From assembly GCA_944739405.2 (NCBI GenBank), contig OX123186.2:12050995-12114994 (forward strand): a stretch of 64,000 bases of DNA, written 5' to 3'. Below are positions 43,864 to 54,012 of the stretch, in pieces. Numbering within the stretch: position 1 is the stretch's first letter; each line of letters begins with the position of its first letter. The notes under the pieces are model-generated. The model searched no databases. It worked only from the letters and a program-made list of their open reading frames with translations, and was not told the DNA's origin. The translations under genes and the position numbers were made by a program. The DNA is from Euclidia mi (Eukaryota; Arthropoda; Insecta; Lepidoptera; Erebidae).

Positions 43864-44850
43864 GATCGAATATCGAATTCAGCAGTTAGAGAATACATCA
43901 GTATGTTCATCAGTTGTCTAGTAGCTATCGCACAAACTGAACTTAGTTTAGGATCAGATGGCCTCGTGAAAATTGTCTTGTCAGATTTCATTATTTATTA
44001 TCATTATTACGTTGTTTTTTCCTCACGGTCTTTCCTTTTTCACTTCAGGAAAATATTTTATTTTCCTCTTTAGTCAATCTTCCATTTTACGGTTTTAACG
44101 TTTTTAAATTTCTGTCCCTTATGAGAATTACATTCATTAAAAGAGCCACGGAGACCATTCGTATTGGGTATAAGGGCCAAGCTGTCAGTGGTAAGGGCGT
44201 TAGAGACACAAAGACTTTACTCACGGTGCACATCGTGCTGAGGAAAAGGGCCTTCTTTATCAAGGACTCAGATAACAAAGAAAACCCAGACTGGTAATAA
44301 AAGCCGCTTAAAGCTTATATGTTATCCATGCCGTTTGGTTAACGTCGTATGGTACTAAGTAATTTTGCCATCTATACTCCATTTAGGCAAAATGTTATAC
44401 GGCAAACGTATCGCAATCGTCGCAATGTTATACAAATGGTATCAATCTAAAAAAATCTAGCCTACAAACTGATTTTACTAACTCCGAAGTCTCAGTTTAG
44501 CAATAACAGATTTACAAAACTTTTCATTGCCCTCTTAACTATTCAAGCCTTGATGTATAATTTGTTTCGTTTCACAGCTGTTTCTCTAAAACCTAGAGAA
44601 AATAAATAACTTTTTGATCGTATAAATACAATCTACAGCCCACTATATTTGCTTCTTTCAGCAGGCTTATCGGCAGTTCAAGGCCTCTGTTTGCGGGACA
44701 AAGGCCTTGCAAGGGCAAACGTTGACGGCTACATTTTCTACTTACTGTTTACGCTATTTCTATATTCTTCTTAAGTTATTATGGCTTCTTAATAAACGTC
44801 AGGCAAAATAAGGTATGTAAATACCTAATGCATGTTCGCGTTAATTCCCG

Positions 44851-44854
<4 letters not shown>
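43864..44854. other. Non-coding DNA, 1 kb
   Basis: No gene or repeat recognised. The open frame 44087-44278 has no known domain. Confidence 0.35.

Positions 44855-44891
<37 letters not shown>
44855..44891. repeat. (TA)n microsatellite
   Basis: About 18 perfect TA units. A similar run at 49151-49183 directly follows the right arm of the large inverted repeat. Confidence 0.95.
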
Positions 44892-44894
<3 letters not shown>

Positions 44895-45240
44895 CTTCAT
44901 CACAATGTTGATCAAGCGTGCCATATAGTTTTTCTTTGATCCGTTTTCACTTGTTGATCCGGCCATGATTTCTTGATCCATTGCGGGCGCCCAATTCTCA
45001 TGTGGTTCCCTTCGGATCAACTAACGCCAACGTCGTTGCTAATAATAATTACGCCATTTTTATACAAATCCACACTTTACGTATTTTAGATTTACTTGAT
45101 CCGATTCAAATGGGCCAATCGCAGCGCAGTATTCTTCACGGAGGGCAGTCGTTGGTTCTTGGTCACTTTTATGTATTATTATTCTGTATTTCTTATCAAT
45201 TCTAATAACTTGCGGAATTTCTTACATTAATTTGGTTTCT
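44892..45240 (-). mobile_element. Possible LTR-retrotransposon 5' fragment
   Basis: On the minus strand a TATA-like 'tgtataaaaatgg' (near 45060) is followed by TTGGGCGCCCGC (44995-44984), resembling a primer-binding site, and then an ATG at 44981 opening MDQEIMAGSTSENGSKKN, gag-like in style, cut off by the (TA)n run. No second LTR was found. Tentative. Confidence 0.3.
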
Positions 45241-45293
45241 ATGTCCATTTTTTTACTTCGGAGTTTTTGGTTAAATATTTGTAGTGGGTAGAA

Positions 45294-45770
45294 ACATTAC
45301 CTACCAGAGGGGCCCGTGACAAAGTGGCGACCACTCGAATCTTTCAAAAATTCGCGTGGTAAAACGCGTTCGTCACCGTCTGGTTTATAGATGGGTCATC
45401 ATCATCCTCCTCCGAACGTTATCCCGGGTGCATCCAGGCCTTTGCCTTGGAGCCCGGCTCCGTTTTCTAGTGTAACCAGATTTGACTGAATATTAGTTTT
45501 CCACAGAGCGACTGTTTTCTTACTATAACATGTATTACCATTTAATTTAGGGCACGGAGGGTGTGACTTTTTGTAGCTGGTCACCCATCTATAAACCAGA
45601 CAGTGACGAACGCGCTTAACCTTGCGAATCGATAGATTCGAGCGGTCGCCACTTTGCCACGGGCCGCTCATTTTATACGCCACATGTGCGTACTTATTTG
45701 AATCCAAAACTTTATAATATAGACCTGCTGGTCAATATTATGTGGCTCCAGGATTATGTTACTTGAGTAA
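45294..45770 (-). repeat. Left arm of 477-bp inverted repeat
   Basis: Reverse complement of 48674-49150 along its whole length, by eye about 95% identical with no net length difference. It contains a TIR-bearing element (about 45310-45670) with ~85-bp inverted ends ('gtgacaaagtggcgaccact' / 'gagcggtcgccactttgcc') and flanking 'ggagccacataatattgacc' text. Confidence 0.9.
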
Positions 45771-46050
45771 CGAGTATATTTATTTGGCTCCTTTAAGACA
45801 TACATATACAAGTCAATCAATACTTAATAGTTTCACATTACAATTATTTAAATTTTAGTTTTCCATAAATATGATCCTGTGAATTTATATTCATTACGTC
45901 CATGCATTGTCAAATCGAAAGCATACTATATTAATCCACTTTAAATATGAACTGATACTGATAATCTTATGCACAATAACTTATATAAATATTATGTGGC
46001 TCCATTACGTATGTACGCCACGCCATATCTGCGTACTTAAATGAATTTGG

Positions 46051-46112
46051 GTCGTTTGGCTGATATGAAATATCATCATCATATCAGCCAAACGACGTCC
46101 ACTGCTGGACAT
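46051..46112. repeat. Two LINE tails facing each other
   Basis: 'gtcgtttggctgatatga' at 46051-46068 is the exact reverse complement of 46079-46096. The right half continues as the reverse of 'cctatgtccagcagtggacg', the 3' end of the LINE family at 4577. So two 3' ends meet tail to tail within 10 bases. Confidence 0.7.
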
Positions 46113-46300
46113 AGGGTGACCGGCCACAAAAGATCACATCCCTTCGTTCCTCGTAAAGCACGTTAAACCATCGTTAGGGTAATCAGTGCCCTCAACTATC
46201 TGGTCTAAACCATAAAATATGCCTACGCCTTCGGGTTGTACAGGTCAGACGGCAGTCGCTCTGTGAAAAAGCTAATATTCTGTCAAGTCTAAGCATCTAT
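46105..46300 (+). repeat. Partial, diverged copy of the TIR-element interior
   Basis: 'gggtgaccggccacaaaaga', 'cgtaaagcacgttaaacc', 'ggtctaaaccataaaatatg' and 'cagacggcagtcgctctgtg' align with 47820-48040. Both terminal inverted repeats are missing. Confidence 0.65.
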
Positions 46301-46679
46301 AATGAAAATGTTTCTGAAATTTCTTTCGAAACACAATACACACGATGGAGTTCCTTCGGACATCTTTTTTTTATTAATGTGAAACATTTACAGAATAGAA
46401 AATAATAGTTTATTTGTTTGGAATACTGTTTACAAAGTTGTTTACTATTTTCAAATACATAGTATTTTGCCGTCACCGGCGTAGCACAGTTGTGATCTTT
46501 TTACATTTAATTTAATCTTAAATACTATAGTGCTATTACATAAGTCTTACTGTTCATCACACTGTATGACACATTTTAAATTAAAGGTCAACATTAATAA
46601 AATTTGCACGTCATAAGTTCTATTGAATAATATAGATAAAGTACTAATAATATCATTTAAAAGTGATAGGAATTAAGTA
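46301..46679. other. AT-rich non-coding DNA
   Basis: Nothing recognisable. Confidence 0.4.
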
Positions 46680-47000
46680 TTTGGTAGAAAATTGTGACTG
46701 GCAGAACTTGTAGCTTTGGTAGAAAATATGGCAGAATCTGTGGTAGAAAATGGTTACTTTAAAATAAATGGTAGTTTTGGAAGATATGGTTGTTTTTGTA
46801 TGAATAGTAGTTTTGGTGTAAATGGTAGTTTTGGTAGAAATTGTAGTTTTGGTAGCAAAAGGTGTTATCGCACAAATGGTTGGTTTGAGATAATTGTAGA
46901 TTTGGTAGAAATTTTAGAAATGACACAAATTGTAGAAATGTTGGGTTTGGTAATTTTGAAAGAAATTGTTTTTTTGGTAGAAAACGGTAATAGTAGTCAA
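46680..47000. repeat. Degenerate minisatellite, TGGTAGAAA(T)-type
   Basis: At least twelve spaced copies of 'tggtag(a/t)' or 'tagaaat', with alternation of 'ggtagaaattgtagtttt' and 'aatggtagttttgg'. Spacing is mostly a multiple of three to six, giving an open frame 46716-47129 with NGSFGRNCSFG-like repetition on the plus strand and Asn/Tyr/Leu-rich text on the other. I read it as a decayed tandem array, not a gene. Confidence 0.7.
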
Positions 47001-47585
47001 CCAAAACTACCATATTACCGGAATAACGTTCTGATAATGATGATTGGTAGTAGGTGCTTTATTATTATTACAATGCCCGCTATTGTATATAAACTTCTTT
47101 GGTGTCTAAATGTTGATCTGATAGTGTAGGCAGGTGGTCACAATAAATTGATGATGCCTTTTGCTGTCCACTACAGGACTTAAGCCTCTCCACATGGTGG
47201 TTTTGGTAGTAGGACAGCAGTAGATAAAACAACGCGCTTATAATATCTAGTTGGTATTATTAGTATTACATGGCTATGATTAGCTGCTTACTATCAGGCG
47301 GGCGCTTTTGCCACACTTGTAGTATGAATACTTCATTAATATCGTTCTAGAGCTGCGTAGTCCTCATGAGCAAATGTATTGTATAACCTATCACTGGAGC
47401 CAAGTAGGTAAACAGAATGTGGCATATAATTTAGAGTACGATTGTAATAATACTTTGAAATAGAAAATAGTTTACCATACTACTAATAATCATGCAATTA
47501 ATGAACTTAATCCTGGAGCTTCATAGTATTGATCGGTTGGTTAGCTGGTAGAAATATGACTGGCCAAATAAATATACAGATTATG
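47001..47585. other. Non-coding DNA
   Basis: A 'ctacaggacttaagcctct' block near 47170 resembles a decayed SINE tail; otherwise nothing recognised. Confidence 0.3.
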
Positions 47586-48117
47586 GTAAACAATTATGCG
47601 TTAAATAGTAAACTAAAATATTCAAACAAAAATACTCAACTAACATAATCCTGGAGCCACATTATATTAACCAGCAGCTCTAATATAATATAGAGTTTTG
47701 GATTCAAATAAGTACGCACATGTCGCGTATAAAGTGAGCGGCCCGTGGCAAAGTGGCGACCGCTCGAATCTATCGATTCGCAAGGTTAAGCGGGTTCGTC
47801 ACCGTCTGGTTTATAGATGGGTGACTGGCCACAAAAAGTCACATCCTCCGTGCTTCGGAGAGCACGTTAAGCCGTTGGTCCCAGCTGTCATCAAAAAGAT
47901 CCTTGACAGTCGTTACGAGGAATTAGTACCCGCGAACATCCTGACTCCGGTCTAAACCATAGAATATGGCTATCCCTTCGGTTTGCGCAGGTCAGACGGC
48001 AGTCGCTCTGTGGAAAAGCTAATATTCTGTTAAATCTGGTTAGACTAGAAAGCGGAGCCCGGGCTCCAAGGCGAAGGCCTGGATGCAACTGGCATAACGC
48101 TCGGAGGATGGTCATGA
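47586..48117 (+). mobile_element. TIR-type element with flank, middle copy
   Basis: Starts with the flank 'aacaattatgcgttaaatag' shared with 48630, then 'gattcaaataagtacgcaca', the left TIR 'gcggcccgtggcaaagtggc' and an interior containing 'cgtgcttcggagagcacg', 'ggtctaaaccatagaatatg' and 'ggctccaaggcgaaggcctg'. It keeps about 130 bp of interior that the two arm copies have lost, but lacks the right TIR. It is the longest interior of the family here. Confidence 0.7.
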
Positions 48118-48197
48118 TTTGGCATAATTATTATACAGTATAAATGGAGCCAAATAGTATACAAGAAATGGAAAATATCGGACTTAAATAGTATTAA

Positions 48198-48457
48198 AAT
48201 TATCAAATAGAAATAGGATCATTATAGTGCTGGTAAGAATGTATAAAATGGTTATATCATGTATTATTATTATTACACGGAGCAAGTACTGAAGTAAGTG
48301 AAACAACTTGTCCCTGGAACCACATATTTATAAATATGGGGTTCCAGGGACAAGTTACTTCAGGGTACTTGCTCCGTGTAATAATAATAATATATGATAT
48401 AACCATTTTATACATTATTCCCAGCACTATAATGATCTTATTTCTACTTGATAATTT
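48198..48457. mobile_element. Near-perfect palindrome, ~120-bp arms (MITE-like hairpin)
   Basis: Left arm from 'aattatcaaatagaaatagg' to 'aacttgtccctggaacc' and right arm from 'ggttccagggacaagttact' to 'tttctacttgataatt' are reverse complements with few mismatches and one small gap. The centre is 'acatatttataaatatgg'. The ends lie in TTAA-rich DNA ('attaaaattatc', 'gataatttaaat'), compatible with a TTAA target but not proven. The whole 260 bp could fold into one hairpin. Confidence 0.85.
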
Positions 48458-48466
48458 AAATAATAG

Positions 48467-48627
48467 GGGGTGAGCCTATTGCCGTACCGGGCACATTACC
48501 AGACTCCGAGCTGCTACTGAGAATTTCCTAACGGAAAAACCCAATAACACTTTGCCCGACCCGGGAATCGAACCCAAGACCTCCCAATCCCACGCGCACA
48601 TTTATGCCGCGAGACCAACGAGGCAGG
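48467..48627 (-). mobile_element. SINE family A, 3'-truncated
   Basis: Head and body are present ('gaccaacgaggcagg', 'gggaatcgaacccaagacct', 'ccagactccgagctgctac'). The tail part is missing, cut at 'ggtgagcctattgccg', right beside the palindrome. Confidence 0.85.
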
Positions 48628-48673
48628 TATACAATTATGCGTTAAATAGTAAGCTAAAATATTCAAACAAAAA

Positions 48674-49148
48674 TACTCAAGTAACATTATCCTGGAGCCA
48701 CATAATATTGACCAGCAGGTGTATATTATAAAGTTTTGGATTCAAATAAGTACGGACATGTGGCGTATAAAGTGAGCGGCCCGTGGCAAAGTGGCAATCG
48801 CTCGAATCTATCGATTCGCAAGGTTAAGCGCGTTCGTCACCGTCTGCTTTTTAGATGGGTGACCAGCCACAAAAAGTCACACCCTCCGTGCCCTAAATTA
48901 AATGGTAATACATGTTATAGTAAGAAAACAGTCGCTCTGTGGAAAACTAATATTCAGTCAAATCTGGTTAAACTAGAAAGCGGAGCCTGGGCTCCAAGGC
49001 AAAGGCCTGGATGCAACCGGGATAACGCTCGGAGGATGATGAAGATGACCCATCTATAAACCAGACGGTGACGAACGCGTTTTACCTCGCGAATTTTTGA
49101 AAGATTAGAGTGGTCGCCACTTTGTCACGGGCCCCTCTGGTAGGTAAT

Positions 49149-49150
<2 letters not shown>
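48674..49150 (+). repeat. Right arm of 477-bp inverted repeat, holding a TIR element
   Basis: Pairs with 45294-45770. It holds the TIR element at about 48774-49137: left TIR 'gcggcccgtggcaaagtggc' to 'gtcaccgtctgctttttag' and right TIR 'ctataaaccagacggtgacg' to 'tttgtcacgggcccctc'. Interior 'ggctccaaggcaaaggcctg' then 'cgctcggaggatgatgaaga' looks like a captured SINE/LINE tail. No transposase. The flank 'gattcaaataagtacg' is shared with the other copies. Confidence 0.9.

Positions 49151-49183
<33 letters not shown>
49151..49183. repeat. (TA)n microsatellite
   Basis: About 16 TA units between the right arm of the inverted repeat and a SINE A. Confidence 0.95.
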
Positions 49184-49185
<2 letters not shown>

Positions 49186-49426
49186 TGCCTCGTTGGTCTT
49201 GCGGCATAAATGTGGGCGTGGGATTGTTTGAGGTCTCAGGTTCGATTCCGGGGTCGGGCCCAGTGTTATTGGGTTTTCCCGTTAGGAAATTCTCAGTAGC
49301 AGCTCGGAGTCTGGTAATGTGCCCGGTACGGCAATAGGCTCGCCCCCTATTACTAATCATGGCGAAATGTGGGTGTAATATTACACCTCTGCCTACCCCT
49401 TCGAGGATACAGGCGTGAGTCTATAA
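49184..49426 (+). mobile_element. SINE family A, full length
   Basis: Head 'actgcctcgttggtcttgcg', B box 'aggttcgattccggggtc', body 'cagtagcagctcggagtctg', tail 'aggcgtgagtctataaataa'. It sits directly against the (TA)n run. Confidence 0.92.
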
Positions 49427-51504
49427 ATAAATAAATATAAAATATATTCTTAATAAAGCATTACTAGAAAAATATGATTTAAAAATATTAGAATATAATA
49501 CAACCTACATTGCTACCTAGGTCACAATATCTATCAAGATAAGAATAATTGAGACTAACGTGATGTAACACAAAATATGAAAACAAACTTTAATTCTCTC
49601 ATTTGTTCTCGTCTAAGGTATAAGTTTGAGTTATCATATTAAAGAGATGTCCATGGTTTATAGTGTCCGGCGTTTTTATAACTTAATGTTTGCTGATACT
49701 TTTTTATCAGATGCGTACAGAACCCGTCATAGTAACAACACGGTGGATAATGTATTTATCTCTCTCTATCTAAAAACACGATCAATCGTAGCTCAAGAAG
49801 ATAATGATTGTGTTCGAAATTGAAATACGGTGGTAGCCCACACGAAATATGGTGCGATCGCCAAACGAGACAACAATTCGTTGATCTGAATCTCGTAGTA
49901 TGTTGTATAAATAACACTTTTTTATCTTTCTGTTATTATGTTAGGTTCTATGCTAGGTAGCCCGTGAAAATTATTGTTTTGTATCTCAACTATAATAAAT
50001 CTGTAAAACGTTGCTATTCTTTAAAGGTTGCAAACAGATATTATAGGAACAGATTATTGCAAAGACATTAGACTATTGCAAAATTATATCAACTATAAAG
50101 GAATTTTTATACTATCTTCAAGTTTTAAAAAGGTTATTATTTTGACTGCTGTACATTTTGGTACATGTTTAATAAGAATCGATTAAGCTGAATTTAGATT
50201 CAGTTTGATCTCCGGTTCTGTGGTAATGGCATGTTTTACAGAGCCCAAGACAACTGGTCATATCAGATATAGTATCATATTATATACTCCAAGCCACAGG
50301 TACTAGAAACATGAATTATCGAGCTGAGATTTTTGCAACGTATGCACTATCAGTCACACTCTAATTCTGTAAAACCCTCTTTCGGCTCTCTAAAATCCCG
50401 CCGGAGAAGGCACATCGAAGGTCCGATGTTTGTACAAAGCAAATATGGTATGTGTGTTATGATTTATACGAACAGATCACGCAATTAAGTAGTAGAAAAT
50501 TGTAAAGATGTTAATCACACGAAAAGTATATTTTATAAAATAAACTTAGAAAATCGCAATCTCTACACATGTAAAACAAATTCCATGAACATTTATACAA
50601 CCACTCAAAAGCAGTATGCATTAAAACTATGACGTCACAATTATTCGCCAACTCCAAAGGGACGCACTCGTTCCTACATAGTGCTGCAATTTCGTCGAAA
50701 TAAAATTAAAAGAAGCGTCACATCACGCTTTTCGTGAAACTGTCCGATTTTCATCTCACACAGAGAATTAGGACTGTAAATATCGCGATAGAAATCCTCC
50801 GCTTTGCATGTAAAATCTACTTCGCAGCACGGATTTGAGTACTCAAAATTTTGACCTAATTGGAACCTAAGGCTTTAAACCTCAAGGTCCCGACATGTAA
50901 CACAAACAGATGCTTACTTATTTTGGCACGTTGCGCGTGCAGAATTTTACTTGCGTTGAATTCTTATATAGCTGTGTCACGCTATGTTTTAGATTGTAAA
51001 CACTGTCCTCGAGTGAAATTATTTGGCACGAACCTATTTCTGCTTTATAAAAGTATAATTGAACGAATGGTTGCTTTGTACATCCATTGTATACGATATA
51101 TACAATCATTAATCATTAAAATTTATAGCTCACGCCAACTCTCAAGTAGAGAGTTATTCAAAAATATAAAAAAATTGTCTAGGCCTAATTCTCAAACTGG
51201 TAAAACCGAGACGCAAAACGACATGTTTCCGTAATGTCCAATTCTCTCTCATTATCTAAATGGCCAGTTTCAAAAGCCTAGTACTCTAATTAGAAAATTA
51301 TCGTAATAATATATAGGAATGGACATTTTGCCGATTCAACAGTTTGACAGGACAATAAATGAGGACATCATTGTTTATACAAAACTAAAATTATAGGCAC
51401 GTTTTGAATCGATTACAAATTAATGAGCTCATCATAACAAAGACAGAATTTAATTGTTAGTATAATAAAATTAATATAATACTGTTGATTATCGCTTTCT
51501 AAAC
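49427..51504. other. AT-rich non-coding DNA, 2.1 kb
   Basis: No gene or known repeat recognised. The frame at 50860-51234 has no known domain. Confidence 0.35.
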
Positions 51505-51690
51505 GGTGATGGAAAACATCCTGAGGAAACCTGCATCTCTGAGAGTTCTCCATAATGTTCTCGAAAGACATGTCAAGTCTACCAACCCGCACTTGACCAG
51601 GGTGGTGGACTATGGTCTTACCCTTCTCATAGTGAGAAGAGGCCCGTGCTCAGCAGTGGGACAGTATATATATACAGGGTGTTGATTTGC
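51505..51690 (+). mobile_element. SINE family C, 3' part
   Basis: 'catcctgaggaaacctgcat', 'ccataatgttctcgaaagac', 'gcacttgaccagggtggtgg', 'gcccgtgctcagcagtggga' and 'atacagggtgttgat'. The tRNA head is absent. Confidence 0.75.
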
Positions 51691-51940
51691 ATTTGCAAAA
51701 TATTTTAAGGTGTGAATATACTACTTTAACTGAATACGAATACATGAAAAAATAAGTTACTAATAGTTTTAAAACAAATTACGTCATCATGCACTTTGAG
51801 AATTAACTCGGTGTATAATTGACCGCTGCCGCCGCTGAGCTGATCGCCATTGCAGGTGCCTAACAGACACAAGCACACGTATGTACAGTAAATGCGCGAT
51901 ACAGTCTTATTTTGCAAGATCCAACAGTTCATTCTGATTT
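51691..51940. other. AT-rich non-coding DNA
   Basis: Nothing recognisable. Confidence 0.4.
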
Positions 51941-53285
51941 ACTATTTAAGTAACATCATCCTAGCGCTGTCCCGGTTGCGCTCCAAAACCCACGCCTTGG
52001 AGCCCGGGGTCCACTTTCCGGCTATGTCTCCTCCACTTCGCACGGTTTTCAGTATCCCTGGTGGTTAGTTGGTTGGCACGCATATCATCCCTTACGACGT
52101 CAAGCCAGCATTTCTTTGGCCTTCCCCGTTTACCGGGGCCCGGTGGACGTAGCATGGCAAGACATTTGTTACCCACGTAAGATGCCGGTTGACGTAAGAC
52201 GTGGCCATACCAGCGTAGACGACACTCTTGCAGTTTGTCAGCAATGTCACGGACATGAAGGCTACCCCGGATGCGGGAGTTCCTAACGCGGTCCTTCCGC
52301 GTGACACCACACATCCAGCGCAGCATGTTCATCTCCGTGACACGCAGACTCTGCTTGTGTCGCTCAAGCACAGGCCACGTCTCACTGCCATATAACAGGA
52401 CAGGTCTAATGATGGATTTATAGACCTGTCTTTTGAGCTTAACCGGCATTTTGGGGTCACAAATGACACCGCTCACCTCACGCCATTTGGCCCAGGCTGC
52501 CAAAATGCGTGCCTTGACTTCGCAATCGATGTCACCAGACGCGTGCAGTACTGATCCCAGGTACTTGACCAGATCCTTTTGCTCGGCAATGTCTCCGCCT
52601 ATACGAATTGACGCGGAATCAGTACTGTTGCAGGCCAAGTACTCGGTCTTCGCCACGTTTATTTTCAGACCGCCGTTCTCAAGCGACTCCTTCCACGCAT
52701 TTACACGCCGCACCAAGCGTCCCCTATCCACATCCGCCAGCGCGATATCATCAGCATACATGAGCAGCCACGGGGGCTGCTCATGTGAGTCTCTGATGCT
52801 GTCTGACAGTACGTTTAAAATGACGCTGAATAGGTACGGACTAAGGACGGAACCCTGGTGGACCCCGACGGTGATGGGAAAGGTTCTTGTGTCGCCAACA
52901 GCAGTCCGAACTACGGAATCGGAATTGGAGTACATGTCTCGGATGATGTCAATATATGCTTCTGGTACACCTTTGGATCTTAGCGCCCACCAGATCATCT
53001 GTCGCGGCACACAGTCGAAGGCCTTCTGCATGTCTAGAAACAGAAGATGCAGAGGCGTGTTCTTCGACCTGTACCGCTCCAAGACGATCCTGAGGGCGAA
53101 ACTTGGGTCCATGGTGCCTTGACCAGGGCGAAACCCATATTGACACTCCGAGACTGTGGTCTCCTGTCGGATCCGGGCGTCGATGATTCGCTTAAAGAGC
53201 TTTAGGGTATGGGACATCACCTTAATACCGCGATAGCTACTGCACTCCTGTTCCCATACCTTGCCTTTAACTATTTAAGTAACAT
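51941..53285 (-). mobile_element. RTE-type LINE, 5'-truncated, with 16-bp TSD (minus strand)
   Basis: The body is 51957-53269, flanked by ACTATTTAAGTAACAT at 51941-51956 and 53270-53285. Only a few bases (GATG) separate the stop codon from the TSD. The element begins at the same homologous codon as the RTE copy at 7996. The intact frame and perfect TSD suggest recent insertion. It is more GC-rich than its surroundings. Confidence 0.93.
51961..53268 (-). CDS. RTE-type reverse transcriptase, C-terminal ~435 codons (5'-truncated)
   Basis: Open on the minus strand from the truncation point at 53268 to the stop at 51963-51961. Upstream residues EQECSSYRGIKVMSHTLK match the RT entry region of RTE elements. 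Counted from the GTG at 53220: YGFRPGQGTMD at 28-38, FLDMQKAFDCVPR at 61-73 with the first catalytic Asp, GVHQGSVLSPYLF at 119-131 and YADD at 155-158. Downstream are LLYGSETWPV, MNMLRWMCGVTRKDRVRN and RLRWYGHVLRQP. No stop or frameshift. About half the residues differ from the 7998-9263 protein, so it is a separate lineage. Endonuclease missing. Confidence 0.9.
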   Translation of the reverse strand, partial: KGKVWEQECSSYRGIKVMSHTLKLFKRIIDARIRQETTVSECQYGFRPGQGTMDPSFALRIVLERYRSKNTPLHLLFLDMQKAFDCVPRQMIWWALRSKGVPEAYIDIIRDMYSNSDSVVRTAVGDTRTFPITVGVHQGSVLSPYLFSVILNVLSDSIRDSHEQPPWLLMYADDIALADVDRGRLVRRVNAWKESLENGGLKINVAKTEYLACNSTDSASIRIGGDIAEQKDLVKYLGSVLHASGDIDCEVKARILAAWAKWREVSGVICDPKMPVKLKRQVYKSIIRPVLLYGSETWPVLERHKQSLRVTEMNMLRWMCGVTRKDRVRNSRIRGSLHVRDIADKLQECRLRWYGHVLRQPASYVGNKCLAMLRPPGPGKRGRPKKCWLDVVRDDMRANQLTTRDTENRAKWRRHSRKVDPGLQGVGFGAQPGQR

Positions 53286-53848
53286 TTATTGAAAATAGGG
53301 TCTTATATTATCGCACACTTTTTGAAATAATTGAAAATTAATCAGTATACTGTCTATGTTGTATTATTAAAATATTTTTCGAATACAGATCAACATATTG
53401 TATACAGGGCTGATGATGATAATATTTGTCACTCAAAAATGGCAATAATAACGGCTTTAGTTCCTTGAATGGGAGAAGTAAAAGATATTAACTACATAGA
53501 CTAAGCTTTTATCACAAGTAGAGGAATTTGCAAAAACCATTTATCTTTATATTTCTATTTATCTTCATTAATTTAATATCTATCATTGGTCGTAACCAAT
53601 GATAACCATCACATTATGCACCTATTAGCTGCATTAGACATTTTAGCGTCATAAAACACAAAGTGTTACTTACACATTGTGTTTTATTACCCTATACGCC
53701 CAAAATGGTAGTATTTATATCTTCCACAATTTATATTTGATTTCTCCAAAATAAATTACACCATTGTTGGGCCAAAAATACTAATTGTGCGCCAAAATAT
53801 ACTCACTTATATATTTCATACGAACACCTGTTTATTGACCGTTGCAAA
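53286..53848. other. AT-rich non-coding DNA
   Basis: Nothing recognisable, apart from a short inverted match near 53590 ('ggtcgtaaccaatgataacc'). Confidence 0.35.
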
Positions 53849-54012
53849 TCTAATACTAATATATAAAGCTGATGAGTTTGTTTGTTTGCTAGAACGCGCT
53901 AATCTCAGGAAGGTCCGATTAAAAAAAATATTTCGGTGGTAGACAGCCCATTTATCGAGGAAGGCTATAGGCTATATAACATCATGCTATGAGCCACGGG
54001 AGCGGAGCAGTA
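53849..54012 (+). mobile_element. Helitron-like left end (same family as 5861-7717 tail)
   Basis: A|TCTAATACTAATATATAAAG, then (TTTG), 'gaacgcgctaatctcaggaa', 'aggctataggctatataac' match the reverse of 5690-5860 and 7545-7717. The rest of the element is missing or lost. Confidence 0.6.

Noticed and set aside
44855..44891. (TA)n tract as a replication origin or terminator
   Set aside because: Simple microsatellite with no supporting elements; another lies at 49151.
46716..47129. 137-residue frame with NGSFG-like repeats
   Set aside because: Driven by the degenerate TGGTAG array. The reverse strand is open too, which is typical of low-complexity DNA.
52433..53122. 229-residue plus-strand open frame
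   Set aside because: Lies entirely antisense to the reverse transcriptase at 51961-53268 and has no recognisable domain.
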